Positions 49,143-62,300 of a stretch of DNA of 64,000 bases are shown here, in pieces. Origin of the DNA: Phoenix dactylifera. Lineage: Eukaryota; Streptophyta; Magnoliopsida; Arecales; Arecaceae. The DNA lies in assembly GCF_009389715.1 (NCBI RefSeq), contig NC_052409.1, positions 4,081,775 to 4,145,774 of the forward strand. The letters are read 5' to 3'. The notes beneath the pieces were generated by a model that worked only from the letters and a program-made list of their open reading frames with translations, searched no databases and had not been told where the DNA came from. Numbering within the stretch: the stretch's first letter is position 1; each line of letters starts with the position of its first letter. A program made the translations under genes and the position numbers.

Positions 49143-52100
49143 ATGCCGGAGGTGCGGATCGTGGCGAAGAATTTTATGGACATGGTGGCGGCGCTGCCGG
49201 CCATGAAGCTCGACAAGCTCTACAGCAGCACCTTCATCTGCGAAGCCGTCCTCAGGTCATCCCCTCTTCCTCTGCTTTCTTCTTGCTTGGATTCTCGTTC
49301 CTCTGTCAAAATTGGATCTTGAAGGGTTCTCGGAGCAAGAGCCGCTACTTTCCTGGTTCGCTTCACTGAAATCGCCCTTTTCGAGGTCCTGGAGCATCCC
49401 GGTTTTATAAAAAAGAACCTAGCGGTTCGTGTGTGGTTAATTATGTAGTCATAAGGAACGAGGGATTTGATAGCAAGGATATCGGTGTGTCAGGAGATTC
49501 TTGATCCAGAAGATTTTCTTCGAAACTAGGGTTATAGGGATATGTTGATCGGGTTATTTTTGGGATTATTTATTATATAACATGCTTGTGTGTGTGTGGA
49601 GAAAGTTACCAAGAGTTGGGGGCGTGAGCGTGATGCCACATGAGGCATGCTCGGCTGCTTCACTCCATGTCTCGACGAGTTTCTCAGGAAGTTTTTCTAT
49701 TTATCCATTTAAATACTTGTGCGCATTTGGTTGTCATGATAAATGCTATAACTGCTCCCATAAAGATAGGAAGGAATGGTGGTTGAGGTGTCGAAATTTC
49801 TACAACGAGGCAATTCCCTATCAAAAGTGTATTTACAAAGCATTAGTAGTTAAAGCAAACATGCTTGGACATTTGATATGCTTCCTTCACAAAAAACATC
49901 ATCATTATGCTTTTAAGAGTGTAATCGTTTATTCACCCAAAAAAGAAGAAGAGTGCAATCGTTTGTTTTCTTGGATTCATAAAATAGGTTGATTCTGTAA
50001 GTTCTCACAATTAGGTGTTTGGGAGCACATATGTCAAGTAATTCGTGAAATTTACGGTATAGCGTCTTACTCATAAGAGGCGTCTTTAGCCAATGAGGTT
50101 CGGAAGTCATTTCCAGGAAGTTGGAAGCAGCCATGGCTGATGAGGTGCAACTCAATAAAATACAAGTCTTGGTTTACTTTCTCAAAGTATCTTCCTTGTA
50201 AAAGGGATAACATCTTTATATGCATGGAATGTCTTTTTGTCAATGATGAATATTTAACTTCTTAATCCAAATTTGGATTTTTATTTAAACCTAAGTTGCA
50301 TTCTTTTTCTTTCCCTCCTTCTGGGACCTGTCATTTTCTTCATCTTCTGGTGTTCAATTCAGAGCTTCTTATTTTGGCATGGATATATGCAGTTAGTTAG
50401 ATGCATGATATATTATATTTTCATGAAAGGGCCAACGGCTGTAGGATTTATTAAAAGTTTTTGCTTAATTCCTCATTTTTAGGTGAACATCAAACTGAGT
50501 CTGATGTTCTTTTGTGCCAAGGTCTTTGCCTCCTCTGGCTAAGAAGTATGTTTTGCAAATGCTATTCGTTGATTCCCCAGTAACAGCCAAGTCAATGGAA
50601 GAATGGCTCCTTGCTGATGGATATTCCAAGCACAAAGTGGCGATTGATCGGTTACTTCAGCTGAGAATCTTCCTTGAAGTCAATGATAGGTACAGTACAT
50701 CTAATTTCTATATTTGAATGTTACTCCACATCCTCAAGTTGCCACTATTTCTGAGGGCAAGATGTACCATCATTATGATTTGTGGCTATGCAATTCTTGT
50801 AGAAAAAATTGCTACTATGTGTACTTAATACTTTATTTGCATGCACTAGTATTCAATCTATGTAAGCAATTTTGCAATCTGTATTGAACGCCCGAAACTT
50901 TACTATGCAGAGCGAAATACTTGTTGTTACTCAGATATTGTACACAGGGCATCATTTCTGCTCTAGAGTCCCACAATGATTCCTGCTCTTGCTTTCTAAT
51001 GGAAATATTTCATTCTTTTGCCTCTGTTGTATTTAATTGTAATTTTATCAAGACTATGTGTCATGCAATGTGATATTGATTTTGAGATAGAAAAGGTTCC
51101 TGGAACTGCCAAAAGAATAATAATGTCAGGCATCGGCACTCGGCATCAACTTACCATTTGAAGGAAGAGGGTTTGATAGATCAACTATAAATATGCATAT
51201 ACATATGTTTCTTGCCAAGGCATTTTTCCCCCTTTTCTAAACAATAAAAACTGGTGTATGTTACATGCAAACAAATTAAAGTGTTCTTTCTTTATCTCTT
51301 CTCTTGTATTCTTTCCGGGTGCATATTAGCTTTTGGTTTCTTGGTTGTGGAGAATCCTTAAATATTGAAATGAATCCAAGTGTCAATACATTTTCACCTA
51401 TAAAACTAGCCATGTAATTTTGTGCAACATATATATTCTCGCTTCTGCACCTGAATTTGCTCACTCTTCCTTTGCATTTGGCATAGGGTAATAATTATTT
51501 TTTTCTTCTAATTCTATATCAATGTATTGACAGAAAAAAGGAGACTAGTTACAAGATGAACACGAAGTTCCAGAGTAATATGCAAAAATATTTGGTGTTT
51601 GGGTAAGTTATTGTGGATGTTGCATTTTTTTTTAATAGCAAGCTTGATTTTTGTAAATAGTTTCAATGCTGAAGACTTGTATATTGAACATTTTGTAGCT
51701 GACTAGTTTTTGCTTGTTAATAAAATATGTATATTTGAATGTTTGTTAATATTGTCTTGCTCTCAAAATATATAATGCACTCATCTGTTTTTTGACAATT
51801 GAAGCATGAGAATCAGCGTCAAATGTTTGTATTCTATATCCAATAGTTAGCATTTGAAGTGACCTTTATACAGGTACATTGAATCTTTATTAAAAAGCTC
51901 AATAGTTTCAAGCAGCAACTTTTCTTAATCCCCCCCCCCCCCCCCAACCCAAAAAAAAAAAGAAAAAAGAAAAGCAGCAACTCTGCATAAATTTCATCTA
52001 TGTGAATTGCTGAAAATGTTCATGCACCCAAATTGTCTTTTGCAATGGGAAGGGCGCCATTGACACATTTTGTTATGGCTTTCGTGCCTGTTCTTATTTT

Positions 52101-55100
52101 CACCTATCCTGGTCACAATGAACTGTTGCTGTCTATTTTCATGTTACATATTTCTTGCACATCATAAAATTCAGATTGACGATGATCCGTACATGAACAG
52201 CATAGATTTTTTATTCTCTCTTTATCTTAAAATTTCATGGTAATATAAGGTTTACATCTTATACTTTTAAGATCAAAGTAGAGGTTGAGATAATTAAGCA
52301 AGAAGTGGACTACAAGAATGGTGTGTTGATGAGTTCCTCCGGATTCACTTTGAAACACCTTCAGGTGGAGGTGCTTCCTATTTCGAAATAGGAGCTCTGA
52401 GAGGAACCAGTATCCAAACAGAGGGTCAGTATTTTGATGGAAAACCAGCTTCTTTTTTTTATGCCATTTCATTTGTAAGACTCAAGAGTTCTTCTATCCT
52501 GTGACACCTATTGCTTCTTCATTGGTGAGAAAAAATCTATGCCTTCACAAAGAAAGGAGGGGTATTGAAATATATTTAATAATGTGGCAGTAGCTTAGGT
52601 TGTATGGTTACAGGGTGCTAACTTCCTGTGCTTATGCATAAGCAATAGTTGTTGACGTGTACGGACAAATGCAGATGTATGATGGTGCTGTCTCTAACAA
52701 ATTCATGCTTCTATTTTGTCAGAAATAATGACTTTTTTGTAGTCCTTTATTCATGTATCTAATACCCTTGCTAAATAGTAGCATCATAATATATAGGGTC
52801 TTTAATAAGATTGTCATATGTATTCTGGCAATACCAATCTAAGCTTACATACTCTGTAAATCATAATCTTCAATATGATAAACCTGTTATTTTAATTTGT
52901 ATGTTTATAATTGCAGTGGAACTTTACCGAGAGAGCCGATGCCCTTAAGTGTCACTGTGAGATTGCCAACATTGGAAGATTTAGAGGTCTACGCTCTAGA
53001 ACAATGGGAGGTTGCTACTCTGGCACTAGGTTTTCTTAAATTGTTCTTTACCATGTATGTCTAATGGCAGTGTTTTGTATTGTTTGTCTTGCTTTACCTA
53101 TACCAATTTATGGATTGATGAAAATTATTTTCTGCTTCTAAAAATTCTGGGAGTTGCTTACAGTTTTTTTTTTTGGATTGATCTTGCGCCAATTGCAGTG
53201 CTTCTTGTTGCAACTTATAAACTCAGCTCAAGCGGAAAGATCAACAAGCTTCAGTTCATCTATGATGAGAGTTTTCCAGCGAGGACTTTTGAGTGCAAGG
53301 TCCTTAATCTTTGAAATCTCCCTTTTCTGATGCAGCATGTGCTCTGCAACATCTACAAGTATGCATACATCTACAGGTGAATGGAATACTTGCAAGTGCT
53401 GATGTAACATATCTGCAGGGAAAATGGAGCTCCAAAGCTAACAGAGAATGGCTTCCAGTTCCTTGTATGTGTTGCTCTAAACTTTATTGGCATATTAGCA
53501 TTTTACATTTTTTAGCTCCTCCTAATCTCTTCTTAAACAGCTGATGGATACAAATGCCCAACTTTGGTACATAATAAGAGAATATATCTCTTCCTCTGAG
53601 GTATCAATTACATCTTATGTATCTTTTTTATTTCCAGAAAACTCATTCATTTATTTATTTATCTCATAAAGTTTTCCTTCAAAAGTTTTCTTTTATCATG
53701 GTATAGGATCGTGGAGTGGATCCGACGGATTTAATATCCTTTCTCCTTGAGCTTAGTTTTCATACCCTTGGAGAGGTATCAGATGAGTTTTCCTTAATTC
53801 TCAAACTATTTTCTAAAAAAAGAATTAGTTATATTGTTCATTATTAACAACTTAATAACATAATGGCACATTTTCTTGGTAATTTTTTCCTGCTAGTTCA
53901 TTGAATATCAATGAGCATCTATAATCTTTAATTTTTTTTGTAAGAATAATGAATTTTCACACTGTATAAATAAATCAAATATTGCTTATGCGCAAAATTA
54001 AAAAAATTCAAGTTAGGCATGCTTAAAAAGATGACTTAGTACATATCTGTTGTTTGGGGTTTTCTCATTATCTTCAATTTTGACTTGTTGGTATGTGAGC
54101 ATAATGAAGAAATGATGTATCACACAGCAACCTGGGCCCACTGAACTCACTCTGCTAAGATATGGCACTTTGATATTAGCTAAGGTGTATCAGCTTTGAT
54201 GTTTGTAGATGTCCATTCTGAATACCAAATCATTATATTAAAAAAAAGAATATATCCTGCCAATATGGGCTTCGGTGACCATCAAGCTACCAGAAGGGGA
54301 CAAAAAGAAGAAAAGCACTATGCAGCTGTCCAGACAATTTATTAGCATTTTGAAAAGTTGTCTTCAGTTCATTATAGCTTACACGTATAATCTTTTGTCT
54401 TTTTGGTATTACAAGTTCAATTTGATTAGTTAGTAAAGCTAATTTCTGTGATTTTTATAGGCATATAATTTAAATACCCTAACTGATGTTCAAAAACATG
54501 CTATCAAAGACCTTGCGGACCTGGGATTAATCAAACTTCAACAGGTGAATACGTTATTTGTTCATTTGTTAAATCCTTCAGCTGGTAATAAGTTAACTTT
54601 ATGAACCACATATTTGAACTCATAAATTTTCTTATATTGCAGGGCAGAAAGGAAAGTTGGTTCATACCTACTAAGTTGGCTACTAATCTTTCAGTGAGCC
54701 TATCAGATTCATCATCACGTAAAGAGGTTTCATTTTATGACTTGAATAACATGCATTCTCTATTATTATAGTCTTTGTTTGCTTTTACAGATTCTTGTAT
54801 GTGCGCTGCTGCCATACCACACTCTTACTTTCTGTTAATAAATTATTACATGTCAAGAATTGTAGTACCATTCTTTTTCTTCCTCGAAAAAAAAATTAGA
54901 ATTGTAGTACCATTTCCCCCCTTTCCACCCCCCAATGTTTCATACCTATCTGTTATTAAGCAATTCTACAGGGTTGTAGCCATAACCATCAAATCTTGTG
55001 CCATTGTATATCTTGTTTGGTTTTATGAAAGCTCATTTATCAGTTGTTCCCATTAACCATTTTTCGTTATTGGAAGCTTTTCTACAATCTCCCTCATAAC

Positions 55101-57868
55101 TTCTATCATGCTAGCTTAGAGTTCATCTTCCCTATCCAAGCCCGTCATCTCAATTTTTTCCGTGTCAATCTTGTTTGCTACATCATGACATGGAATTGAG
55201 CATATATTCCAATTATTTGCTCCAGGCATGCATACATGCCACATCAGCAGGAGCTTCTCCACACATAATTACTATATATAGCTAGTGTAGGTTGGTAAGT
55301 AGTCTGTCGGCAACATTGTGATTGTTGCATGCCTGACAGAAAGTAAGGTAATTTTGTGGTCCTCGTAATCCACGTAATTGTACATATCCAAATGTTTAGA
55401 AGTATACCAAGCTTATGGAAATGAATAGATGAGATTGCCTGGGTTGCTGTATTAAAGGGTTATGAAAGATGTGCTTAGAAATGAATAAACTAAGGTGTCG
55501 TGTTGCAAAATTAAAGCATAAAAATGGTTCGTAATTGATTGGAATGGTAGGGCGTGTGGAGTAAAGTTTCGAGAAGTTTACAGTTTGCTATAAGTGGTGT
55601 AACTAGGTTTTCTTCCAAAGCATCTGTAAATAGGAAGGAAGACCTAATCAAACCTAAAGGGAACTTCTGGATAGCCTTTATCGGGAATAAATGTGAAAAA
55701 GATTATGAAGCCAATTTGAAGTAGTTGTCTGAATCTTGTTGGTTATGGTTGTACTTGCTATATCATCTCAAAGTTTAGCAGGTCATGTTATCGATATTTT
55801 CAGGTTAGCATATTACATGATTTTATTACATGGACATCTGTCATCTGCAAGATAACCTAGAGCTGGCTGTGATGAGTAGGTCAATTTTGGCTTTGGTTGG
55901 AAGGTCTGGATAAGGTATATGGCAAGCAGATGAAGACCCGAATGGAAGTGATGATAAGATTTGGTGGTGGTGGTGGTGTTGACCCAGCTATATAACCCAA
56001 AGCAGCACAAATGTTTTTTTTTTTTTTTTTGAGGAGGGGGGGGGGGTCTTGACTCAGATAAAATAAATGGGATGAGATTTGTTGGTTACAATCTCTGATA
56101 GAAGTTGTACGAGCTGTCTTTGCTGTTCCACTCATCCTCTCTTCCATCTACATCTGTCCACACATGCACCTTTCTATCTGCTTTTGAATGTCACTATCAG
56201 AAATACATAGCAGTGCATATGTAGTGGCTATAATTTTGTATGTTATCTGTTCACAGGGTTTTGTAGTAGTGGAGACAAACTTCAGGATGTATGCCTATTC
56301 GTCATCCAAATTACATTGTGAGATTCTACGCCTCTTTTCAAGGTACATTGGACTTTGCTTATATTTTTTGGAGGCAACTTTTCAACCAAGGCTGCTATCT
56401 TCAAAGTACCTTCTTTTGCATGTACAATGCATCGTGTGCACATAAAACATATCCTCTTACATCATGCCAGTCTTTTTAGCATGTGTACATTTGTGTGTGC
56501 ACGCACATGTGTATGCCTATCAGTTAATTCTAAGCAAAATTTAGCCAACATTAACTTTGACTTATGTTTTTTGAAGTGGCTAGCCTGTCCGTGTATGTCA
56601 CTGTTGTGAGCATTGCCAGTTAGGAATTTGAAGACCTTTTTGCCTTTAAAATAGTATATATGAGTAAATTTTTATTGACTGGTGTTGGGGTAATTTTTTT
56701 GTGGTGTTAAACTGCAGGATTGAATATCAACTTCCTAACCTGATTGTTGGAGCTATAACAAAAGAAAGTCTCTATAATGCGTTCGAGAATGGCATTACTG
56801 CAGAGCAGGCAAGAATTACTGTTATCTGATAACCTTTCTATACCCTTGCAACCAAAGTAATATATGAACTTGTTGCTTAGCCCCTATTCCTCATGACTCG
56901 GGAGTTTGCTGATTCCAACTGCATTGCTATGTCCCCCTTATATGGCTGCTTTTTTTTCTATATTTCTACCTTTCTAAATTGCTCTTATCCATTATTTATG
57001 TTTTAGGTAGTTATGACTCCCTGAAAACCTGAAAACCAAAGAGATAAATAGGGTGACTTTATTGTATTACTTTTTACAGATGGTATGAACAAAGATATCC
57101 GGTAACTGGGAAAAGAGGGAATTAAGTTTATATATGTCTCATCTTCTTTACCACGTTTCTTTTAACCTGTCTTCTTTCAGATTATTTCTTTCCTTCAGCA
57201 GAACGTGCATCCTCGAGTTGCAACGAAGACACCGGTGATTCCAGAGAATGTCACAGATCAGGTGCTTTTTTTGCAGTAAAAGAAAAAGTAAAGATTTTCA
57301 GTTAGAAAGTGGGGTTTTCAAATTTGTAGTTAAATCTGTCAATATATTAAACCACATGATTCCTAGGAAATAAGAATTTTGGTTTGGAATTGGCACTTGA
57401 ATTTTCAAGCTAGATCAACCAAAATTCATATATTTAACAACGTCTCAAGTTTCCAGGTTGCTTCTTTTATTGTAATAGACAAACATAGTTGCTTCCCTGA
57501 ACTGTTCATGTGACAAACTGGAAGATATCATTCTGCAGATTAGACTGTGGGAAACTGATCGAAATAGGGTTGAGATTATTCCTTCACATCTTTATGAAGA
57601 TTTTCCATCAAAGGTGACAATTTCAGCGTGTTAATTCGTGTATCTTGCATATGTCAAATTGCCATGGCCATTTCTTTACCTTGGCTTTTTCTTGATACCT
57701 TTGCTGTTACTTAGATATGCTATCTATATGCAGGAGATCTTTGAAGCAGTATGCGACTTTGCAAGGGAGATTGGTGGATTGCTGTGGGAAGATTCAAAGA
57801 AGATGAGGTTAATTGTCCGGGGAGAATACCACCAACACATGCGAGATTTTCTCCGTCATCAAAAGTAA
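49143..57868 (+). CDS. TFB2: TFIIH core subunit TFB2 (p52/GTF2H4 homologue)
   Basis: Fifteen exons: 49143-49255, 50522-50689, 51534-51602, 52917-53010, 53199-53299, 53419-53464, 53541-53600, 53707-53775, 54461-54544, 54643-54726, 56257-56342, 56718-56808, 57181-57261, 57539-57613 and 57734-57868. All junctions keep phase, giving 451 residues, the usual TFB2 length. Diagnostic stretches in order are MPEVRIVAKNFMDMVAALPA, SLPPLAKKYVLQMLFVDSPV, TVRLPTLEDLEVYALEQWE, GVDPTDLISFLLELSFHTLG, DLADLGLIKLQQGRKESWF, GFVVVETNFRMYAYSSSKLH, NLIVGAITKESLYNAFENGI, and a C-terminal DFAREIGGLLWEDSKKMRL. In TFIIH, p52 anchors and stimulates the XPB helicase for transcription initiation and nucleotide excision repair in the nucleus. 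Intron 12 has a GC donor (CAG/GCAAGA). Single-domain changes or losses were not seen. Confidence 0.96.
51930..51960. repeat. Poly-C / poly-A tract in TFB2 intron 3
   Basis: Sixteen C, then AACCC and at least ten A. Homopolymer length is likely to vary and to be hard to sequence. Confidence 0.9.
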
Positions 57869-59122
57869 AGATGCATTTCCTGCCTTCTGTGAAGGAATTT
57901 GTTGAGAAGCCCATCAACAGAACTTTTGGTGGAAAGTAAATTAGTTTATAAGATTGAGAACTGTTGTACTGACATGTTTAAGAGCAGCTTATGATCATTG
58001 TTCAGATCTGTGAATCCATTATCTGTCGAGCAAGGGATGTATTCTTCCTCTATGTTTATTTTCATGTATTATGACAATCTGTATGCATGCATCATGCCAT
58101 GTCATGATGATTTTTTGTCTACCACTACTCTGAAGAGCTTATGCTCTGATTGCATGTCTGTTGCAAATTATACAAGTTTGCTTGAGGTAGTGCACTTTAT
58201 TTACAAGTCGAAGGTACTGCTACCAAGCGGAAAGAGTCAATGCTGTGCATCTTCAGAAGTCGTGAAATATACTGCAGATTGTACAATCCATTCTTTGGCC
58301 AGTATCTAGGATCAAGGTTTGCAGTCTCTCATATTGGTGCCACACAGTACAGTATTGGTACAGTATGGTACAAAATTTTTGGCATATTGAGATGTATTGA
58401 ATATCAGTATTGAATCGATATATTACGATATGTCTTGTACCGTCTAATTTGGACTGATATAGCATATTTTGATTAAAACATTTGGACTTTGTTATCTTTT
58501 TTTATTGACCTGTGTAGCAGCCTCTGCTGAGCTTTTCTTCCACCAGAAAATGTTCGATGCGGGTCGCAAGTTTACGCGTGCCCTCTTCGACCCGTGGGTT
58601 ATTCAATATATGAGTACGTTATTCCAGCGCTATCTCAGTATCAGCTGGATTAGATGGCCGTTCCACCGAGCGTGTCCGAGGTGGAGAACTCTATATTTAA
58701 TTGATGTTCACGCATTTTGAACTTAGACTGTGCCGGTGGAAAAAAAAAAAGCTCCGTTCTAACTGTGCTACCATCTTGGTAGCTTGGAAAACCTTTTCAA
58801 CGGTGGATGGAAGAACATCTGGTGCACCTGCGCGTACCCAAAACCAGTCCTATTAGGGATCCCTAATCGAGCTACTAATTATTTAAAAGTTCCTACCTCA
58901 GTTTTTTATTGGAAAACCCTTTTCAAGTCCTTGCGCCACAACTTCGATAAAAAGTCGGCCGCGAGTTGCATGTGCTTGTCACGTGCAAAACCGATCCTTG
59001 GGCTTGATCCAAAACCGATCCGTTCCACCGAAACAAGTAAATGGGTGCATTAAGACGACCCAATTGGACCGTCGTGGACGCCGGTTCAATACTCCGCCGC
59101 CTTTTTATTTACTTAAACCAGC
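57869..59122. other. Intergenic DNA between TFB2 and NUG2 genes
   Basis: The first part is probably TFB2 3' untranslated sequence. A repeat-like patch lies at 58322-58460. The stretch 58520-59100 is GC-richer but holds no recognisable coding region. Confidence 0.5.
58322..58460. repeat. Degenerate GGTACAGTATGGTAC-type repeat
   Basis: Contains CAGTATTGGTACAGTATGG and related ATCAGTATTGAATCGATATA text. Sequences built from GGTAC/GTATGG/TATCG words are abundant in some monocot genomes. Assigned by composition only. Confidence 0.35.
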
Positions 59123-59138
59123 CACGTGATGTCACGTG
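59123..59138 (+). promoter_or_regulatory. Paired G-boxes upstream of NUG2
   Basis: CACGTG at 59123-59128 and again at 59133-59138, ten bases apart (one helical turn), about 180 bases upstream of the start codon. Likely bZIP or bHLH sites; inferred from motif only. Confidence 0.55.
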
Positions 59139-59194
59139 CTCGTCCTCCCCTACCAATAGCACGGGCCCCACCCCTGCTCTCCTCTTTTCCTTCA

Positions 59195-59241
59195 AAACCC
59201 TAGTTTTCCTCTCCCGGCGGACGTCCGCTTGGAAAACCCTA
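59195..59241 (+). promoter_or_regulatory. Two telo-boxes in the NUG2 leader
   Basis: AAACCCTA at 59195-59202 and 59234-59241. Telo-boxes near the transcription start are a known mark of plant genes for ribosome biogenesis and translation, which fits the gene that follows. Confidence 0.6.
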
Positions 59242-59309
59242 AAAGAAGAATCTTTCTTCTCCTTATTCTCAGTTTAGGTTCGATTTGGAGAGGCTTTCAG
59301 GCCGCGGAG

Positions 59310-62300
59310 ATGGCGAAGAAGAAGGAGAAGAAGGTTAACGTCTCAGGGAAGCCGAAGCACTCCCTGGACGTCAACCGCAGCAATGGAGCCGATACGAAGG
59401 GCGCTCGGACAGCCGCCACTGTGCGGCGGCTTAAGATGTACAACACCCGGCCCAGGCGGGACTCGAAGGGGAAGATCTTGAAACACGAACTCCAGTCCAA
59501 GGAGCTTCCCAACTCCCGCATCGAGCCCGACCGCCGATGGTTCGGTAAGCCTTCCTAGACCGCTTTTCAATCTCTTTAAAGCTTTTTCGCTTGTTTTCTC
59601 TTTTCAATCTTCTTGAAATTCTATATAAACAAGAGTCAAAACATCTTTAGTTAATCTGTTTTAATATAGGTTGATGTGGTGGGGGTTTTTAGTCATTGTG
59701 AATTTTATTATCAAAACTTTGCATGACAAAAATTTCAGAAAGTTTTCAAGATAAGAGCTTCTGCACGAATTCTACCAAATGACATGCATTTGATCTTTAA
59801 ATTCACAACGTTATGCAAATGTTTGAGAAAAATGAGATTTTCAGATATAACAAGCGAAGTTCAGTTCTAATTCTTTAAAATTGGCTCACGATGTTGCCAA
59901 TAATTGGGAGGATTTCATTATGTCTTGACTTAGGGATCTGCCAATGCTGAGTAATTTAGTACTTAGGCATTCAATCTTGAAGATGATCACCTCTTGCTAT
60001 AAAGTTTCTTCATTGTTTTTACTTGTTTATAATTCATTTAGTTGGGTTTTTGTTAGGACAGCTTTTCCTTGATATCTCACGATTAATCGTCAGATTCATT
60101 CATGATATATGTGACCACTTTCTTGAATTTCAGGTAACACACGGGTCGTGAACCAGAAAGAACTTGAATTTTTTCGCGAGGAGCTTCAAAACCGACTTTC
60201 AAATAACTACAATGTTATACTAAAAGAGAGGAAATTACCACTGTCCCTTTTAAATGACCACCAACGGGTAAGAACTTCTTTGTAGCGCCATTGTATACAT
60301 ACGCTTAAACCTTGACATAAACCACAGCCTTGTCTATCAAGTTTGGTTGACCTCTTGCTTTTACTGATGATCAGTTTATCTGAAAGAAGAAATGTTTCTA
60401 ATAGGGTTTGTACGCTGCTGCTGTCATCTTGATTTTTCCCCCTATTTCAGACATGCTTAAAAAATAGTGTTTCCAGTTATACCACAACTTATCAAATTTG
60501 CTTTATGATCACTTATAATGCTATTATTCCGAATTGATATTTTTAGAACTACGTCGGTGTGAAATTAGGAATAGCTTAAAAGGGGAGTTATAGAATAAAT
60601 AACAAGGTTATACCTGACTGGAAGAAAAGGCATTCCATAAATTTGCTAAATTTGCTTGTGTCAGTAGTTCATCTAGATCAAGCATGAAGATCAACTGTAC
60701 TCACATATATGCTCCAAATTGCGTGCTAATTCTGGACTGTAAGGAAGTTTTATATTTCTCCTTCATGTCATGAAAAATGCCTATGAAGGCACAATTTAGT
60801 GTAAACTATTAATGTGGAGTTGTTCTTTTACATGAATTGTCTACGCAGCAAGCAAAGGCACATCTTCTTGATACAGAGCCTTTTGAGGATGCATTTGGAC
60901 CGAAGAGGAAAAGAAAACGCCCAAAGCTTTTGGCATGTGATTATGAATCTTTGGTTAAGAAAGCAGATGGGTCTCAAGGTACAAAATAATTTGTTATGAA
61001 GTCGTTTATTTGTTGAATGCCTTTGAGTTGTTTTAAAATTGTACCTTCTATAAAATCTGAGATTTTCTGGCAATTTGTAGTTCTGGTTCTCATATATCAC
61101 CTTATAGTAAAGAGTAGACTAAAACCTTCTAATTTTATATGTAATCCTCAAGTTGTTCATTTTTTGTAGATGCTTTTGAGCAGAAATCTGCTGCTAGGCA
61201 ATCTAGGGAGGAGGATGAAGAATGTGGCTTAAGAGACGTGGTCAGGCACACAATGTTTGAAAAGGGGCAGAGCAAGCGTATCTGGGGTGAACTCTACAAA
61301 GTTATTGATTCTTCAGATGTAGTTGTCCAGGTTTGTTTCTGCCAATCTGTATCGTAATGCCTATTGTGCTAGTAAATTTTGAAGTATCCAGCATTTGTGA
61401 TAGCATCTTGTGGGAGGTTGGAGATGTATTGAACTGGTGCATGTAATTTGGAGTCTGACCGTACATGCATCTATGTTTGAATGCCAGCTTCCTTGCTGGA
61501 AGAGACATGACATTACTTTTAGACTGAACTTAGGGTGACATGGACATATCTAAGTACCGTTTTAATTGCTGACTTGTAGAGGTTCCTATAATTTAATCTT
61601 GAAATATTTAACTGAGGGTCCAGATGATGCCATCACAAATGTTCAACATGTTTGTGTTTTTAACATAAATTATCTTATTTGTTTGCTTATTTGTATCATT
61701 CACCTTGATTACAGGTAATAGATGCTAGGGATCCACAGGGAACAAGGTGCCACCATTTAGAGAAACATTTGAAGGAGCACTGCAAGCACAAGCACATGAT
61801 TCTTTTGCTGAACAAGGTTCGCTATCTCAACAAGTTTGTGTTTGCAGTATTACATTTGGAGTTAGATTTTTGATGGGCTTTACTTACAAATCCTTTTTAA
61901 AAGTTTAATAATGATCTGATTGGTTTATTTTCCTACCAATAAAGTGTGATTTAGTTCCTGCATGGGCAACAAAAGGATGGCTGCGGCTGCTATCAAAAGA
62001 ATACCCTACACTAGCATTCCATGCAAGCATCAACAAATCCTTTGGCAAGGTTTATATTTTATCTCTTTCACTTGCTTGCTTGTAGCGCATTCTTTGGCTT
62101 TTATGATTGTATCATTCTTGAGTTACTTTTTGCATGCCACAGGGTTCTCTTCTATCAGTATTGAGACAATTTGCTCGTCTGAAGAGTGACAAGCAGGCCA
62201 TATCAGTGGGATTTGTTGGATATCCTAATGTTGGGAAGTCATCAGTTATTAATACATTACGCACAAAAAATGTATTTTTCACTGTCACTTTCAATACCAA

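Noticed and set aside
58469-59053. Two 80-90-codon frames between TFB2 and NUG2
   Set aside because: No domain, no conserved neighbours or splice partners; probably chance frames in intergenic DNA.
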